A DNA stretch of 64,000 bases from Branchipolynoe longqiensis. Lineage: Eukaryota > Annelida > Polychaeta > Phyllodocida > Polynoidae. The notes beneath the pieces are model-generated. The model searched no databases. It was not told the origin of the DNA and saw only the letters and a list, made by a program, of their open reading frames with translations. A program made the translations under genes and the position numbers. The stretch spans positions 46,817,015 to 46,881,014 of the forward strand of contig CM059189.1 of the NCBI GenBank assembly GCA_030323885.1, read 5' to 3'. How positions within the stretch are numbered: the first letter of the stretch is position 1; each line of letters opens with the position of its first letter. Shown here piece after piece: positions 33,382 through 43,700 of the stretch.

Positions 33382-33514
33382 GAGAGATATATATATATAT
33401 TGCTTGTAGCTCACTTCAGAGAAATATCCAAATATGTTGATGAACAAAATGTTGCTCAACTCAAAAAGAAATCTACATTTGCTTCAAAGCCAGCTGGATG
33501 TGTGTGAATAACAT

Positions 33515-33546
<32 letters not shown>

Positions 33547-33645
33547 CATGTATGTATGTATGTATATATGTATATATGTATATATGTGTATATGTATATA
33601 TATAGGTATATATATAGGTATATATAGATATATATATACAATCAC
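33382..33645. repeat. TA, GA and TATG microsatellites
   Basis: Runs of TATATA and GAGAGA at 33375-33400, TATA at 33515-33538, TATG/TATA steps to 33640. Confidence 0.85.
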
Positions 33646-33749
33646 ACATGCCATGGATTTGATCATCAAGTGCTAGCTGGCTCTAAAATGTTCATTCCTG
33701 GAATGAACACAGACTTTACTGAAGATTGCAGTTGCAATCTCATAGTTTG

Positions 33750-34456
33750 ACGTTTCTTCCTTTATTTTGAAATATATACACTATCACGTTGATTATTATA
33801 ATATACTTTAGTTTACTTTGAAGGACCTTATATTTTAAATGGTTAATTTTGGATATATCTGAGGAGCAAATGTGCCGAGTTAATTTAGGTATGCATGTCA
33901 AAATTCCGACACCATTGTCTTCAGGGGGAAAAATGTTCTATTAGATTGACTTAGTATTGCAGCAAGCAATAAATCCTTAATGAATGTACCGGTATCTAAA
34001 TTGGGATAGCCGATGTTAAAGCAACGGACAGAATTGTCTAGTCCGGGCGTCATAAGTATCAAAATGTATTAAAATTGTCAAAATGTTGTGATATCGGGTC
34101 AAAGGCCGCTGGACGAACGGACATGAAACGGACATGGAATGGACATGAACGGATAGCCAGTGGATGGTAAGCAGACTAAACGGACTCAAACCGGACAAAA
34201 AACGTAGATGTCAATCCGGCGGCATCCATTCCAAGTTGTGTGCATGTTCAAAACTTGTACGGACACAAACCATACTATTAACGGACTTTGTTCGGTTTCT
34301 TTCCATTTCCTCCAATCCGGTGATGTGTGACAGCCACTTTGCCTTTTGTGCTGGGGAGTTGCTAAACAAACAAACAAACAAAATTGGATTTATCAGATAA
34401 AATCTCAGTGAGTGTATTGGTTTTTGACAAATATGTGTTTTCATTGGACTATGCTT
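33750..34456 (-). mobile_element. TTAA-MITE split by an H1 insertion
   Basis: Left part (to about 34014) follows the MITE through its central block and CACCGGTATCTAA-like words. The far end is at 34413-34450 (TTTTTGACAAATATGTGTTTTC, CATTGGACTATGC). Between them lie the H1 copy and a short AAAC repeat. The 5' TIR is lost. Confidence 0.7.
34018..34339 (+). mobile_element. H1 element, left end lost
   Basis: Starts at GCAACGGACAGAATTGTC without the CCTGTCACAC end; right end GATGTGTGACAGCCACTT is present. Palindrome half-sites AAGTTGTG and CAAAACTTG at 34233-34257. Confidence 0.82.
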
Positions 34457-34459
34457 TAA

Positions 34460-34661
34460 TACCTTCTGAGTTAGAACTCACAATGTGCCAGCTTTGATGT
34501 CATACCAAAGGTGATAATATACACATTAGCATATAGCTATAGTCAAAACAATAAACACCTAACAAAACCACAAAGGGTTACTAGAGCAAATAATGCGCCA
34601 CTACTAAAGCAGACCAGAAGCCAAATAAAAGCTCATCAGAAGCCAAATAAAAGCTCATCAG
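34460..34661. other. unassigned; 22-bp direct duplication
   Basis: AGAAGCCAAATAAAAGCTCA occurs twice in tandem at 34616-34658. No gene recognised. Confidence 0.5.
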
Positions 34662-35140
34662 AGAAGCACGCTGGAAATGGCTGCCAAGCGGTAAAGGAAC
34701 GACAAATTCCTGACCTAAAAACTTCCAAAAAATATCTGTGCAAAATAAGGTTAGGAAACCCCCATTAAGCTGCACCGCAAAGGGGCATGTGATATGTCAC
34801 GGCCCACCAGCGGGATGCCCAATGGAAGGTAACTATGCCAAAAATAGCCAGATAACACACCACACAGCTACATACAAGCCTATGATATGTAAATAGGAGT
34901 AGGCTAGTCTAGTAATAAGAGTAGAACAAAATAAAATATATATATGCCAAGAAAATGTTTTAAAACTAACATAGGTTACTAACCATACCAACCAATTATC
35001 TATCTCCTACTGAAATGTAGGCAATCAAATAACTTATCAGCAGCTACTGTGTGGTAAGATAACACCAACACTACAACTGGCCAGCATTGAAAACAAGCCT
35101 GGGTACCCGGCTTATATGCTATGGACAGTTAAATACAGCC
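34662..35140 (+). repeat. R470 repeat, copy 2
   Basis: CTGGAAATGGCTGCCAAGCG, GACAAATTCCTGACCTAAAA, GGGGCATGTGATATGTCACG, GCCTATGATATGTAAATA, ending near ACAGCCTCAG and an A12 run. The A-run suggests reverse transcription, but no promoter boxes are seen. Confidence 0.8.
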
Positions 35141-35144
35141 TCAG

Positions 35145-35149
35145 TAAAA

Positions 35150-35187
<38 letters not shown>
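35145..35187. repeat. A12 plus (TA)n
   Basis: A-run then TA repeat. Confidence 0.9.
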
Positions 35188-35190
<3 letters not shown>

Positions 35191-35526
35191 GTATTGTAGA
35201 ATCTTTGGGATTCCAGGGAGGGAAAGAAATCAGTGGAATTTCACAGATTATATTTGTCAACATAGGCTTTGTGATATTTCCTCTGAGAACTCTACTTGCA
35301 GTGAATTGCTTCTATGTAGCCCTTCTCTATAAGCCCATACGTCTAAACTTTTTATTTTATTTGCTAGAAAAAACCTGTCCAACTGTGTATTGTAATCGAT
35401 GGCCTTCATTATTCTAATATCTGAGGAAGGCCATGAGTACTGTAGGACTTCAATTGTCCCAACTTGAACACCGTACTCCTTGGAATGATTAGGCCATAAA
35501 CATAATTTAGACAATATTATGTTTAA
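35188..35526. other. unassigned; minus-strand open stretch
   Basis: A minus-strand open stretch at 35257-35538 includes LQYSWPSSDIRIMKAIDYNT. It could be a ruined retroelement or chance; nothing decisive. Confidence 0.25.
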
Positions 35527-35549
35527 AGCGCCTGTCACACCTTACCGGA

Positions 35550-35962
35550 TAGATACAAGATTCACCCTGTACTGCTGCAGTAGGGGTGCAAACCAACCCT
35601 ATGTAAAAGCTGTCGAAAAAACGGGTCAATGATTTGAGAGCCTAATTTCACAATCTAAGAAGCAACATTTATTCTTTACATATGTCTTATTGATAGCCCG
35701 CTACCTTTGTGTTGAAAAATATAATATAATATCTAGTTTAATCAGATTTAAAAGTGAAATCGACGGCGTTCTCTGGCCGCCATCTTGTCTTTTTGCATTC
35801 TCTCTCATTCACCAACTCTGTACTGATATAAGTAACCATTTGACACTGGTGCCAGGCATTCTACTTGTTGTTCCATACTAACGCTATTTTCGCCCGTATT
35901 TATATAAGGCTGGTCTTCACCTGTGTACTACAAGTACAAGTACCGGGTGAATCTTTTATCTA
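35550..35962. mobile_element. MULE-like MITE with 9-bp duplication
   Basis: Ends TAGATACAAGATTCACCC and GGGTGAATCTTTTATCTA. Flanked by CTTACCGGA (35541-35549) and CTTACCTGA (35963-35971), 8 of 9 matching. Just inside each end a short dyad (CACCC, GTAC, GGGTG) can form a hairpin. 413 bp, no ORF. Nine-bp duplications are typical of Mutator-like elements. Confidence 0.88.
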
Positions 35963-36202
35963 CTTACCTGATTGAGTACCGGACACCACCGGACAAAGAA
36001 TTTTCTAGTCTGGGGCTGTCCGGTACACAAAATGTAGCGAAATGTAGCGAAATGGAGCATAATTGGGTCAAAGGCTGCCGGACGAAACGAACACCGACAT
36101 GTACCGGACGAGAACCGGACAAGAACCGGACATCAACCGGACATCAACCGGACAACTACCGGACTGTTTTATGACACGGAAGTAAAACAACAACAAACAA
36201 AC

Positions 36203-36345
36203 AAAAAAACTGTTGTATGTCCTCCCAACGTGTTCGGTCATAGCAGGATGGTACAAACACAGTAGTGTGAGTGATATAACAAACAACAATATTGAGTTAA
36301 AAACAGTCAGAATGTAGAACATACATAGGCATTTATTGATTATTT
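36203..36345 (-). mobile_element. SINE-like tail segment, copy 1
   Basis: GTATGTCCTCCCAACGTG to GTCAGAATGTAGAACATAC and CATAGGCATTTAT. The first part resembles a SINE-A tail; the rest is shared with 36452-36575. Confidence 0.6.
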
Positions 36346-36451
36346 ATGTCAGGTTACAATTATTTGCAATATCACTCATTATCAGAGTGCTTTTGGCCAC
36401 CATCAACTATACACAATGTCACCACAGTCCTTATTATGCCTCATCCATTAG

Positions 36452-36575
36452 TTTGTTGCTGTACATCCTAGCAACATCTATGGTCATATCAGGAAGGTAT
36501 AAACACAGTAGTTACAACAACAGTACTGAGTTAAAAAACAGTCAGAACATAGAAGCTACATAGGCATTTATGGTG
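36452..36575 (-). mobile_element. SINE-like tail segment, copy 2
   Basis: GTACATCCTAGCAACATCTA to AACAGTCAGAACATAGAAGC to CATAGGCATTTATGG. Part of it also recurs inverted at 37075-37125. Confidence 0.65.
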
Positions 36576-36959
36576 ATGTTCTCGCCACCGGACAATTCCG
36601 GAAGCAAACCGTACACGTACCGATGGGTACCGGACATGAACCGGACAAACCGGACACCAACTGGACACCAATCAGACGCATCAGTCCGGCGGTTTCCGGT
36701 AGAAGTTTTGTACATGTTCAAAACTTGTATCGGACATGGCCGGACACCACCGGACACTGCCGGATGGGTACCGGACATGTACCGGACATTGCCGTATTTC
36801 ACCAGACAGTGTCCGGTTCATGCCGGGTTCCCCAGTCCGGTAAGGTTTGACTGGGCCTTAAGCGATACAAACGGTGAATCACCATACTCGATCACGATAA
36901 ATAGGAAAGATTAAAGTTGTGCTGCACATTAAATCCACAGCCCCTTTAAATATCATATA

Positions 36960-37137
36960 TACCGCTGGACTGACGTGTCTGGTTGGTGTCCCGTTGGTGT
37001 CCGGTTTGTCCGGTTCATGTCCGGTACCCATCCGTACGTGTCCAGTTTGCTTCCGGAATTGTCCGGTGGCGAGAACATCACCATAAATGCCTATGTAGCT
37101 TCTACGTTCTGACTGTTTTTAAACGCAGTACTGTTGT
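36960..37137 (-). repeat. inverted partner of 36510-36690
   Basis: GGTTTGTCCGGTTCATGTCC, CTTCCGGAATTGTCCGGTGG and CATCACCATAAATGCCTATG are the reverse complements of blocks at 36510-36690, giving a stem of about 175 bp with a loop of about 270 bp. Confidence 0.85.
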
Positions 37138-37414
37138 TGCAGAAGGTTGGGAGTTCCAAATCTGGTCAAGTAAAACCGGTGACTTACAAAATTGATTCTT
37201 GTCACTATCTAGCCTGGTGCTTGGCATTACTAGGATAGGGCAAGGACTGGTTACCTCACTATCAGGATAATTTGATTGAATGGGATATTCGGTCGTGGTG
37301 CTGGCAGCTTGGTATCCCAGTGGACAGCACTATAATGTAACCCTAAATGCACCTTGTCACAAGTCGTTGACATGACCTTATATGTTGTTAGGATGTAAAA
37401 CTCCAACAACAAAC
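37138..37414 (+). mobile_element. SINE-A, 5'-truncated
   Basis: Starts at GTTGGGAGTTCCAAATCTGG (worn B box), then full body, ending TGTTGTTAGGATGTAAAACTC and (AAC)n. Confidence 0.85.
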
Positions 37415-37419
37415 AAATG

Positions 37420-37456
<37 letters not shown>
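37420..37456. repeat. (TA)n microsatellite
   Basis: TA run directly after the SINE-A tail. Confidence 0.9.
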
Positions 37457-37458
<2 letters not shown>

Positions 37459-37880
37459 TACCATAAAATATAGATAGACGACTGGAAAAACTTGTTGACA
37501 AAATATGTGCTATATAATTTATTATGTGAATATAAATAAAGAATAGTCCCTAATGTTGTCAGTGCTCCTTCTGGGCACCTCTCACTTCCCATCATGCATT
37601 ATTCTCAGCAGCCCCCCCCCCTTGTAACCGGGCACGCTCTGCTTCCCCTTTCCTAGGATCCGACTCCAACGGTCTCCCAGCTCTCACTTCTCTAGTGGGA
37701 ATATATTATTAGTCCAGTGAACAAGCTTTAAACCCAGCCAGCTGTGGTGGTTAATGGGTAACACTAACAGTCACAATTCACAGATGATGCACCGTGGTTG
37801 CAGAAGGAACTAAACTTTAAAGATATAGTCATATACAAATAATAAGTGCATTACCCAATGGCTATAACACCTGGAAATGA
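37457..37880. other. unassigned
   Basis: Includes a TAATTTATTATGTGAATATA word at 37516 and a C9 run at 37613-37621. No gene recognised. Confidence 0.35.
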
Positions 37881-38220
37881 TTGTTTGTTTGTTGTTGTTT
37901 TTATGTCCTAGCAACATCTAAGGTCATATCAGGACGGGTATCGACTTGTGACAGTATGCACTCATGGCGATTTTATAGTGCTGCCCCACTGGGAAATCAG
38001 GCCGCCGGCACCATGACCCGATATCCCACTCAGTCACATTATCCTGACACCAAGCTAACCAGCCCTTGCCCTATCCTAATAATGCCAAGCACCGGGCTAG
38101 GAAGCGACAAGTATCAATTTTTAAGTCATTGGTTTGACTCGACCGGGAACTGAACTCGCGAACTCCCGATCTTCCGCATGCGAGGCCTGTGCTCTACCCA
38201 CTCGGCCACCGCGCCCGGTC
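37881..38220 (-). mobile_element. SINE-A, full length, with target duplication
   Basis: Flanked by ACACCTGGAAATGA (37867-37880) and ACACAAGGAAATGA (38221-38234), 12 of 14 matching. The head is a different variant (GGGCGCGGTGGCCGAGTGG on the minus strand) from the copy at 29184, shared with 50174-50507. Confidence 0.93.
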
Positions 38221-38234
38221 ACACAAGGAAATGA

Positions 38235-38640
38235 AGAACGGATTGCGGTCGCGTCCTTGTGTATATTCCCATACTGTATTACAGAGCAAACCCACGCATA
38301 CAATGAGACCCCGTTAAAACGCACTGCAATTAAACACGAATTCTCACATAACCATACGATTCATTGGACTCCTTCACTCAAAGGTAATTCAATGAACTGA
38401 ACCCGTTTAGCGCCACGCGGCTGTTTTCGCAGTGACATTTTATGGACACCAAAGATTGCATTGTGCATGTTAACATAACATGTTTAATTTGCGGGTGGAG
38501 GCAGGGGAGAGGCAGGGGAGGGGCAGGGCCCCACCGATCGCCCCGACCAGACCCCACCTATCGAATACGAACGAACTAACCCGACCCCAGTGGCGCCACC
38601 TACCAGGAGCGGTGGAACCACCCTGCCCAGTTACAGGAGG
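38235..38640. other. unassigned
   Basis: GGCAGGGGAGGGGCAGGGCC at about 38508-38530. No gene seen. Confidence 0.35.
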
Positions 38641-38644
38641 AGTC

Positions 38645-38755
38645 GAATCAAAACTCCCGCCAAAAACACCACATGACCGGATTCGAACCTAACCGCCTCC
38701 ATGGCCACAACTCCTCCAGCAGCCAACCGGACTACACCACCACCATTTTCTTCAC
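38645..38755 (-). mobile_element. SINE-D, tRNA-like head
   Basis: The minus strand carries GGTGGTGTAGTCCGGTTGG (A-box region) and GTTCGAATCCGGTCATG (B box), about 60 bp apart. Body unlike SINE-A, B or C; single copy in the window. Confidence 0.6.
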
Positions 38756-39238
38756 CCACCCACCCACCCACACCTCAAGTAACATGAGGAGGGGTGGAGG
38801 GCTGAGAGTTCGGTCTCCGGCCCACTCTACATCATAACGAGAATCCCGAGGGAACACCCCCACCATCTGGACTGACACCCTGAACCTGTACCAAAAAGCT
38901 AATCATTGTGAATCGAGTAACAAATAAAGACCATTGTATACCACCTCTGCCTCCGCCTCTGTGAATTATACTGAATGGGGTTTCACTATATATGCAGATC
39001 AGTGCTAACCGGTATGGTATAACACTATTTTATTCACTTTCCCAACCTAGCCAATAGGAAGACAGCAAACAATTCTCGACACCCTCCATACATGGGAGAT
39101 CTAACCAGAACAGTTAACATCTATTCAATTTATTATCCTATATTTATCGGAATATCTTACAAAGGTAAATATATATTTAGTTTACATTATAATGAATCCA
39201 AAGAGCACTGATTCATTTGGTGCTGCAGGTTTAGGAAC
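38756..39238. other. unassigned; possible retroelement 3' end
   Basis: CACCCACCCACCCACCCAC run at 38755-38775. An AATAAA at 38922 followed by GACCATTG and a CCTCTGCCTCCGCC repeat could be an element 3' end. Not proven. Confidence 0.3.
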
Positions 39239-39348
39239 ATATGTAGAGTGCCAAACGTGGTTTTACTACACATGTACATACTATAATGTATATTATATAT
39301 ATATACATTATAGTATGTACATGTGTAGTAAAACCACGTTTGGCACTC

Positions 39349-39355
<7 letters not shown>
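39239..39355. repeat. perfect hairpin, 54-bp arms, 9-nt loop
   Basis: 39239-39292 is the exact reverse complement of 39302-39355; the spacer is TTATATATA-like. The arm includes GTGCCAAACGTGGTTTTACT and ACATGTACATACTATAATG. Perfect arms imply recent origin, selection, or an assembly or cloning artefact. Confidence 0.95.
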
Positions 39356-39382
<27 letters not shown>

Positions 39383-39884
39383 CAGATAACAGTTATAGGG
39401 GTATTTACATAATAATATATATATATAAAACTTCCGAGCTAGCGGAGTGAGAAGCCCTGCGAATGGGGGGGGGGGGGGGGTGGTAGAGTGAAGCATGCCG
39501 GTACCCCCCCCCCCCTCAAAAAAAGAATTGGTGATCGTCCCCACCAGTACCTGAAAATTCGCCCGCCCGCCCCTGATTTTTAAGTCTTTTAAAAACAAGT
39601 TGTAGCTATTATAAATGTGTTGGGCTAGCAGCAATTCAATTTTTGTAAGCACAAAATTGAAACTTCAGGAACTGTATGATATAATATATTTCTAAATGAG
39701 GATACAGCATTCATTGTTTGACTGAAAACAGTGTGATGTGTAGGCCTACATGGGTTACCTGTAATCTTTTTATCAGTCTAGGGTGGTCCAATATATATAT
39801 ATTTTTTTTAATACTGACAAAAAATCTTTTAAAATAAAAACCGGCCGCCTGACCCTGATTTGTGTGATCAAAAGGACGATCACC
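39356..39884. other. TA run, G13 and C9 runs, unassigned
   Basis: (TA)n at 39351-39380; G-run at 39466-39480; C-run at 39506-39515. Otherwise unrecognised. Confidence 0.5.
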
Positions 39885-40219
39885 AACTTTTTTTTATTTA
39901 GCCTAAGAAGATTTCTATAAAAGGGTTTTCTTGATATGGGGTTAACACTTATCAAAAGCGGGAATGTCGCCTTCAATGAAAGAGCTTAGAGAGTTTTACG
40001 TTGTTTGCCTCTATTGCTTTATTGTTTGCCTTTTCCGTTAACATGTCTTTGTATTTTTTGTTTGTTTCTTCGTTTGTTCTGATTGTTTTTAGTGGGTTTT
40101 TTCCATGTGGACAGAAAGTTAAAGACATATTGGGGACGGAAGAATATTTTCGGGAACGGCGTTCCATCACTTCTGTTAATTCTTGGGAGTATGATTTAAT
40201 CTTTGGCTTGACATTGCTT
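39885..40219 (-). CDS. candidate 3'-terminal exon or gene fragment, unrecognised
   Basis: The minus strand is open from about 40219 to a stop at 39973, reading ASNVKPKIKSYSQELTEVME, then RRSRKYSSVPNMSLTFCPHG, then EETNKKYKDMLTEKANNKAI, in a normal amino-acid mix with no repeat composition. An AAATAAA lies about 80 bases past the stop. An in-frame TAA just upstream means the 5' limit must be a splice site or decay. No family recognised; it could be a gene exon or an old transposase. Confidence 0.3.
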
Positions 40220-40233
40220 GCTTAGTGTTTCTT

Positions 40234-40265
40234 TGCTGTGGTTTTTCGTCCTAGCAACATCTGAA
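40234..40265 (-). mobile_element. SINE-A tail scrap
   Basis: TTTTTCGTCCTAGCAACATC only. Confidence 0.65.
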
Positions 40266-40456
40266 CAATGCACGTGAGCTGACTTAGATACGGCGTCACT
40301 TGGGATTATTAGATCTAATCAAAATGTGGTTGAACTGCTTATTATTACTAAACCATTCTAGAGCTGGACATATTTATCTGAGTCTCCATTATCAGTTATC
40401 ATAATAATTTAAGGGGAGGGGGGGGGGGGTCTGGGTGACGATGTAAGCCGTTCCAA

Positions 40457-40605
40457 TCAGGCATTGAAAGCGATGTTTAAAAAGGATGTTGTGGGGTCTA
40501 ATGTCTCCATTTTCGCTTCATAATCGACATTTGTAAATAATTGAATCGTAGGTCGGGGTGGAAAAATATCTACATGGGTGTCACTACGAAAGTATAATTT
40601 AATTA
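40457..40605 (-). other. weak exon candidate
   Basis: Minus-strand open stretch with YFRSDTHVDIFPPRPTIQLF and NVDYEAKMETLDPTTSFLNI, ending in a stop. Natural composition, possible acceptor at CTTTCGTAG. It lies 240 bp upstream of the candidate exon at 39973. No family recognised. Confidence 0.2.
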
Positions 40606-40610
40606 AGTTG

Positions 40611-40971
40611 TTAAAGTTGCATAGTCCCATGAAATATGAAAATTTCAAAACCAAAACAATTATCTCGATTTGATTTTTACATATCAAACTTAGATACCGA
40701 TGCACTTATTGAACATTTGATTCTGCATAGAAGGGAATAAATACTGAGTCAATTTAATAGACCATGTTACTGTAGAAGTCTATGGTGTCAGAGTTTTGGC
40801 AAGCTTGCCAAAACTAATTTTCCATGTTTGCACTCAAAATATCTCAAATGTTTACCATTTAAAATACAAGTAACTATAAACTAATGTAAAGTAGGTACTA
40901 GTGATCGATCTAATATATTTATCTCAGAAGAAAATATAGAAACTCAAAACCATCGGACTATGCAACTTTAA
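40611..40971 (+). mobile_element. TTAA-MITE, full length
   Basis: TTAA at both ends; TIRs AAGTTGCATAGTCCCATG and CATCGGACTATGCAACTT; 361 bp. Confidence 0.92.
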
Positions 40972-41124
40972 GGTGTTCCGGTGCGGCACTGTGCAAATGT
41001 TGGACTGTGAAATGGTCACCCGGTGGCCGTTGCAAGTAGTGATATCATGTAGTACCCACTAGTCAGTCGGAAGTATGCGGCAACGATTATAATATGGCTT
41101 AGTCTTTTCTGCAAGTATGTGTTA

Positions 41125-41785
41125 AGCGCCTGTCACACCTTACCGGATTGAGCAACAGACATAACCGGACAAAGAATTTTCTAGTCCGGTGGTGTTCGGT
41201 ATCAAAATGTACTGAAATGTACTTAAATGTGTTGAAATGTTGCAAGGGCTGCCAGATGAAACGGACGCTAAATGGACAAGGAATGTACATTAACAAATAT
41301 CCACCGGACGACAACCGGACGATAACCGGACAACACCGGACGACACTGTATGTAACTGGACTAGCAACGGTGAACCGACGGGCGAAAACCGAATGTCAAA
41401 TGGACAGACCGAACAACGGATACGTACCAGACTCTTAACGGACACGCTGAAAAGATATAAAAAACTGACGGACCGAATTCCCGCAACACCATCAATGGAC
41501 TATTCAGGAAGCAAACCGGAGACGTAACGGATGGGTACCAGACATGAAATGGACAAAACGGACTAAACAGACTTAAAATGGACATCAACTGTACACATCA
41601 GTCCGCCGGTGTCCGGTACAAGTTTTGTGCATGTTCAAAACTTGCCACCGTACACACCGGACACCACCGGACATAGAAGGGACACGCCGGATGCGTACCA
41701 TATATAAAATGGACATTGACGTATTTCACCATACAGTGTCCGTTTTCTATCCGGTACCCCAATCCGGTGATGTGTGACAGAGCCT
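41125..41785 (+). mobile_element. H1 element
   Basis: Left AGCGCCTGTCACACCTTACC; right GATGTGTGACAGAGCCT; TTA at 41122-41124 and 41786-41788. Core of ACCGGACAACACCGG-like words. Palindrome AGTTTTGTGCATGTTCAAAA at 41621-41640. Confidence 0.93.
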
Positions 41786-41838
41786 TTACAGGTGTGTACC
41801 TAGATACTCCCGCAGCCCTGACCCTGTGACAGGACATC

Positions 41839-41932
41839 CGTTTTGTGCATGTTCAAAACTTGTACGGACAAAAAAAGGACTTTGTTCGGTTTCTGTCCGT
41901 TTCCCCCAATCCGGTGGGGTGTGACAGGGCCT
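41839..41932 (+). mobile_element. H1 right-end fragment
   Basis: From palindrome GTTTTGTGCATGTTCAAAAC to the GGTGTGACAGGGCCT terminus; the rest is absent. The fragment starts at the palindrome itself. Confidence 0.8.
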
Positions 41933-42017
41933 TTATCTATGGTGCATCCTACCTGAGTATCTACAACAATGGTGGGGGCGACTTCGGTGAAGAGAATTCC
42001 CACGCTTTTACACGCTG

Positions 42018-42120
42018 TTTGATTAATTGTTGGGGGGATTTACGTCCTAACAACATCTAAGTTCATATTATGAGGATGGGTACCGACTGGCGACAGTGCG
42101 CACCGATGGCGACGTTATCT
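42018..42120 (-). mobile_element. SINE-A tail fragment
   Basis: ATTTACGTCCTAACAACATC to GACAGTGCGCACCGATGGCG. Confidence 0.8.
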
Positions 42121-42445
42121 CTACACGGCCCGCTGGTAACATGTCAGCCGTGACTGTCTCACACAATGGGAGGGCGTTCCCCTTTCAACGACCAAACGAA
42201 TTAAAGTGAATGGAAACTGAACACACACACACAAACACGAAAGAAACGCCGATAATAGTATAGTATCCCCCCATTATCCATAGCTTTTTTTTGTATTTGT
42301 GTAAATTGCTCAGCCCTGTTCGGCTCACAAATACTTTTGTCTGGGTCTGTCATCTCCCTCTTTCCGGATCCTGCATTTGATTGTGTACAATTGGCAGCCG
42401 AGCTCTATCAGGTAGTGTGTGTTTAACGGTCTGTGTATATATACA
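42121..42445. other. unassigned
   Basis: No repeat or gene recognised; a short ACACACAC run at 42219. Confidence 0.35.
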
Positions 42446-42672
42446 TTAAAGTTGCAGTGTCCGATGCTTTTGAGTTTGTGTCATTTTTCTGAGATAAACA
42501 TATTAAATTGATTGTTATAATTTACCTTACTTCATTTCGAAGGAGTTTTTATTTTAAATGGCTAACTTTCGAAATATTTGAATTGTAGATATGCTTCATT
42601 AGTTTTGGCAAGCACGCCAAAACTCTGAGTCTGACACTATAGGCTTCTGCAGTAACGGATTATATTAAACTA
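42446..42672 (-). mobile_element. TTAA-MITE, truncated
   Basis: Left end TTAAAGTTGCAGTGTCCGATG through the TTTTGGCAAGCACGCCAAAA dyad to GTAACGGATTATATTAA; the remaining third is lost. Confidence 0.85.
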
Positions 42673-42780
42673 CAGGACGGAGGTCGTGGGTTTGAACCCC
42701 GACCAAGTAAAACCAATGATTTGTCAAATGCATACTTCATATTAATGTTGAGCGCCAGGCTAGTAAGTGGCAAGTATAAT
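42673..42780 (+). mobile_element. SINE-A scrap
   Basis: Worn B box GGGTTTGAACCCCG, GTAAAACCAATGA, then GCGCCAGGCTAGTAAGTGG. Confidence 0.6.
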
Positions 42781-43320
42781 AATAATAAAATATTTATTTC
42801 CACATGATCAATGTACACACAAGTTGATATTTATATCAGTAATTTTTTCACATTAAAAAGGAGAAAGCAGAAGTAAAATACTTATGAGGTGCTTTCCCCA
42901 TTTAAAAGTAACACATATACATTACTTATTTCATAGAAATAATAAATAGAAAAATATAAGTAAAAAGCATATCAACATTACCCTCAATACTGTAAATTAC
43001 ATCTCAATATTTATGCACTAGACTACTATGTATTTTCCCTCTGGTAAAGCTTAAGGATTTTCTTTTTATACATTCGTTGAAACATATAGATGTTTTTTGA
43101 ACATTTAATATTATCATCGAGTGAATTCCATATTTTTATACCCCATATAGATAGATACACATTGAGACTTTAAAGTTGTTCTTGCAAATACTTGTCTTAG
43201 ATTGTTACTCTGCCTTGTATCATGGCTAATATCTGAACTTATTTTGAATAAAGACTGTAGATTTTTGTTGGCAGTAGCCCTTTGTTTGCATTGTAAATTA
43301 TCACACTAGATTAGATATTA
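42781..43320. other. unassigned, AT-rich
   Basis: Starts with AATAATAAAATATTTATTTCC. The style resembles a retroelement 3' region, but no match is visible in the window. Confidence 0.35.
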
Positions 43321-43420
43321 ATTGTGTAAGTCATTGGTTTGCCGCGACCGGGAATCGAACTCCATCCAGATCTCCCACATGAAATGCCTGCGCTCTACCA
43401 AGTCGGTCACCGCGCCCTGT
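43321..43420 (-). mobile_element. SINE-A head fragment
   Basis: GTGTAAGTCATTGGTTTGCC, B box GGGAATCGAACTCC reversed, A-box region ACCAAGTCGGTCACCGCGCC reversed. It shares the head variant of 37881-38220. Confidence 0.78.
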
Positions 43421-43435
43421 TTTCAATACGCAATA

Positions 43436-43536
43436 CAGTATAACCCCGTTAAACCAAACTTGAAGGGACCCTAGAAATTTGTTTGGATTAACCGATCGTT
43501 TGGTTTAACCGAGCTTGGTTTAACAGGGCTAAACTG
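43436..43536. mobile_element. 101-bp pogo-like MITE
   Basis: CAGTATAACCCCGTTAAACC to GGTTTAACAGGGCTAAACTG, TA on both sides. It keeps only the outer 60 and 40 bases of the larger form at 62337-62806. Confidence 0.9.
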
Positions 43537-43700
43537 TACCTGCTTTCACTAATTGTGTTTACAACTAATATCACCTCCAAAGGTTTCTCACCACCAGCCG
43601 AACATGGGTTTGTTCAAAGCAGTTTAATTTGAACAAATTTCTCCTGATTCCAAAATAACTCAGGCGTGTACAACAAGCACTCATGTGTGATGTAGTTTAC
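43537..43700. other. unassigned
   Basis: No repeat recognised; flank of the exon candidate below. Confidence 0.3.

Larger units (their letters stand above)
35527..36858 (+). mobile_element. compound H1 element with nested insertions
   Basis: Left AGCGCCTGTCACACCTTACC; right TAAGGTTTGACTGGGCCT; TAA at 35524-35526 and 36859-36861. Contains the MULE-like MITE (35550-35962) and a doubled SINE-like segment (36203-36345 and 36452-36575). The ACCGGACA core surrounds these. Palindrome AAGTTTTGTACATGTTCAAA at 36703-36722. Confidence 0.85.

Noticed and set aside
35257..35538. 93-codon minus-strand ORF as a retroelement end
   Set aside because: A WPSSDIRIMK stretch faintly recalls LINE C-terminal regions, but the order of blocks does not fit and part of it lies in an H1 end.
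38460..38990. Solo LTR with TGTTA start and AATAAA signal
   Set aside because: No matching CA end, no target duplication, and an internal tRNA-like head argues for SINE-D instead.
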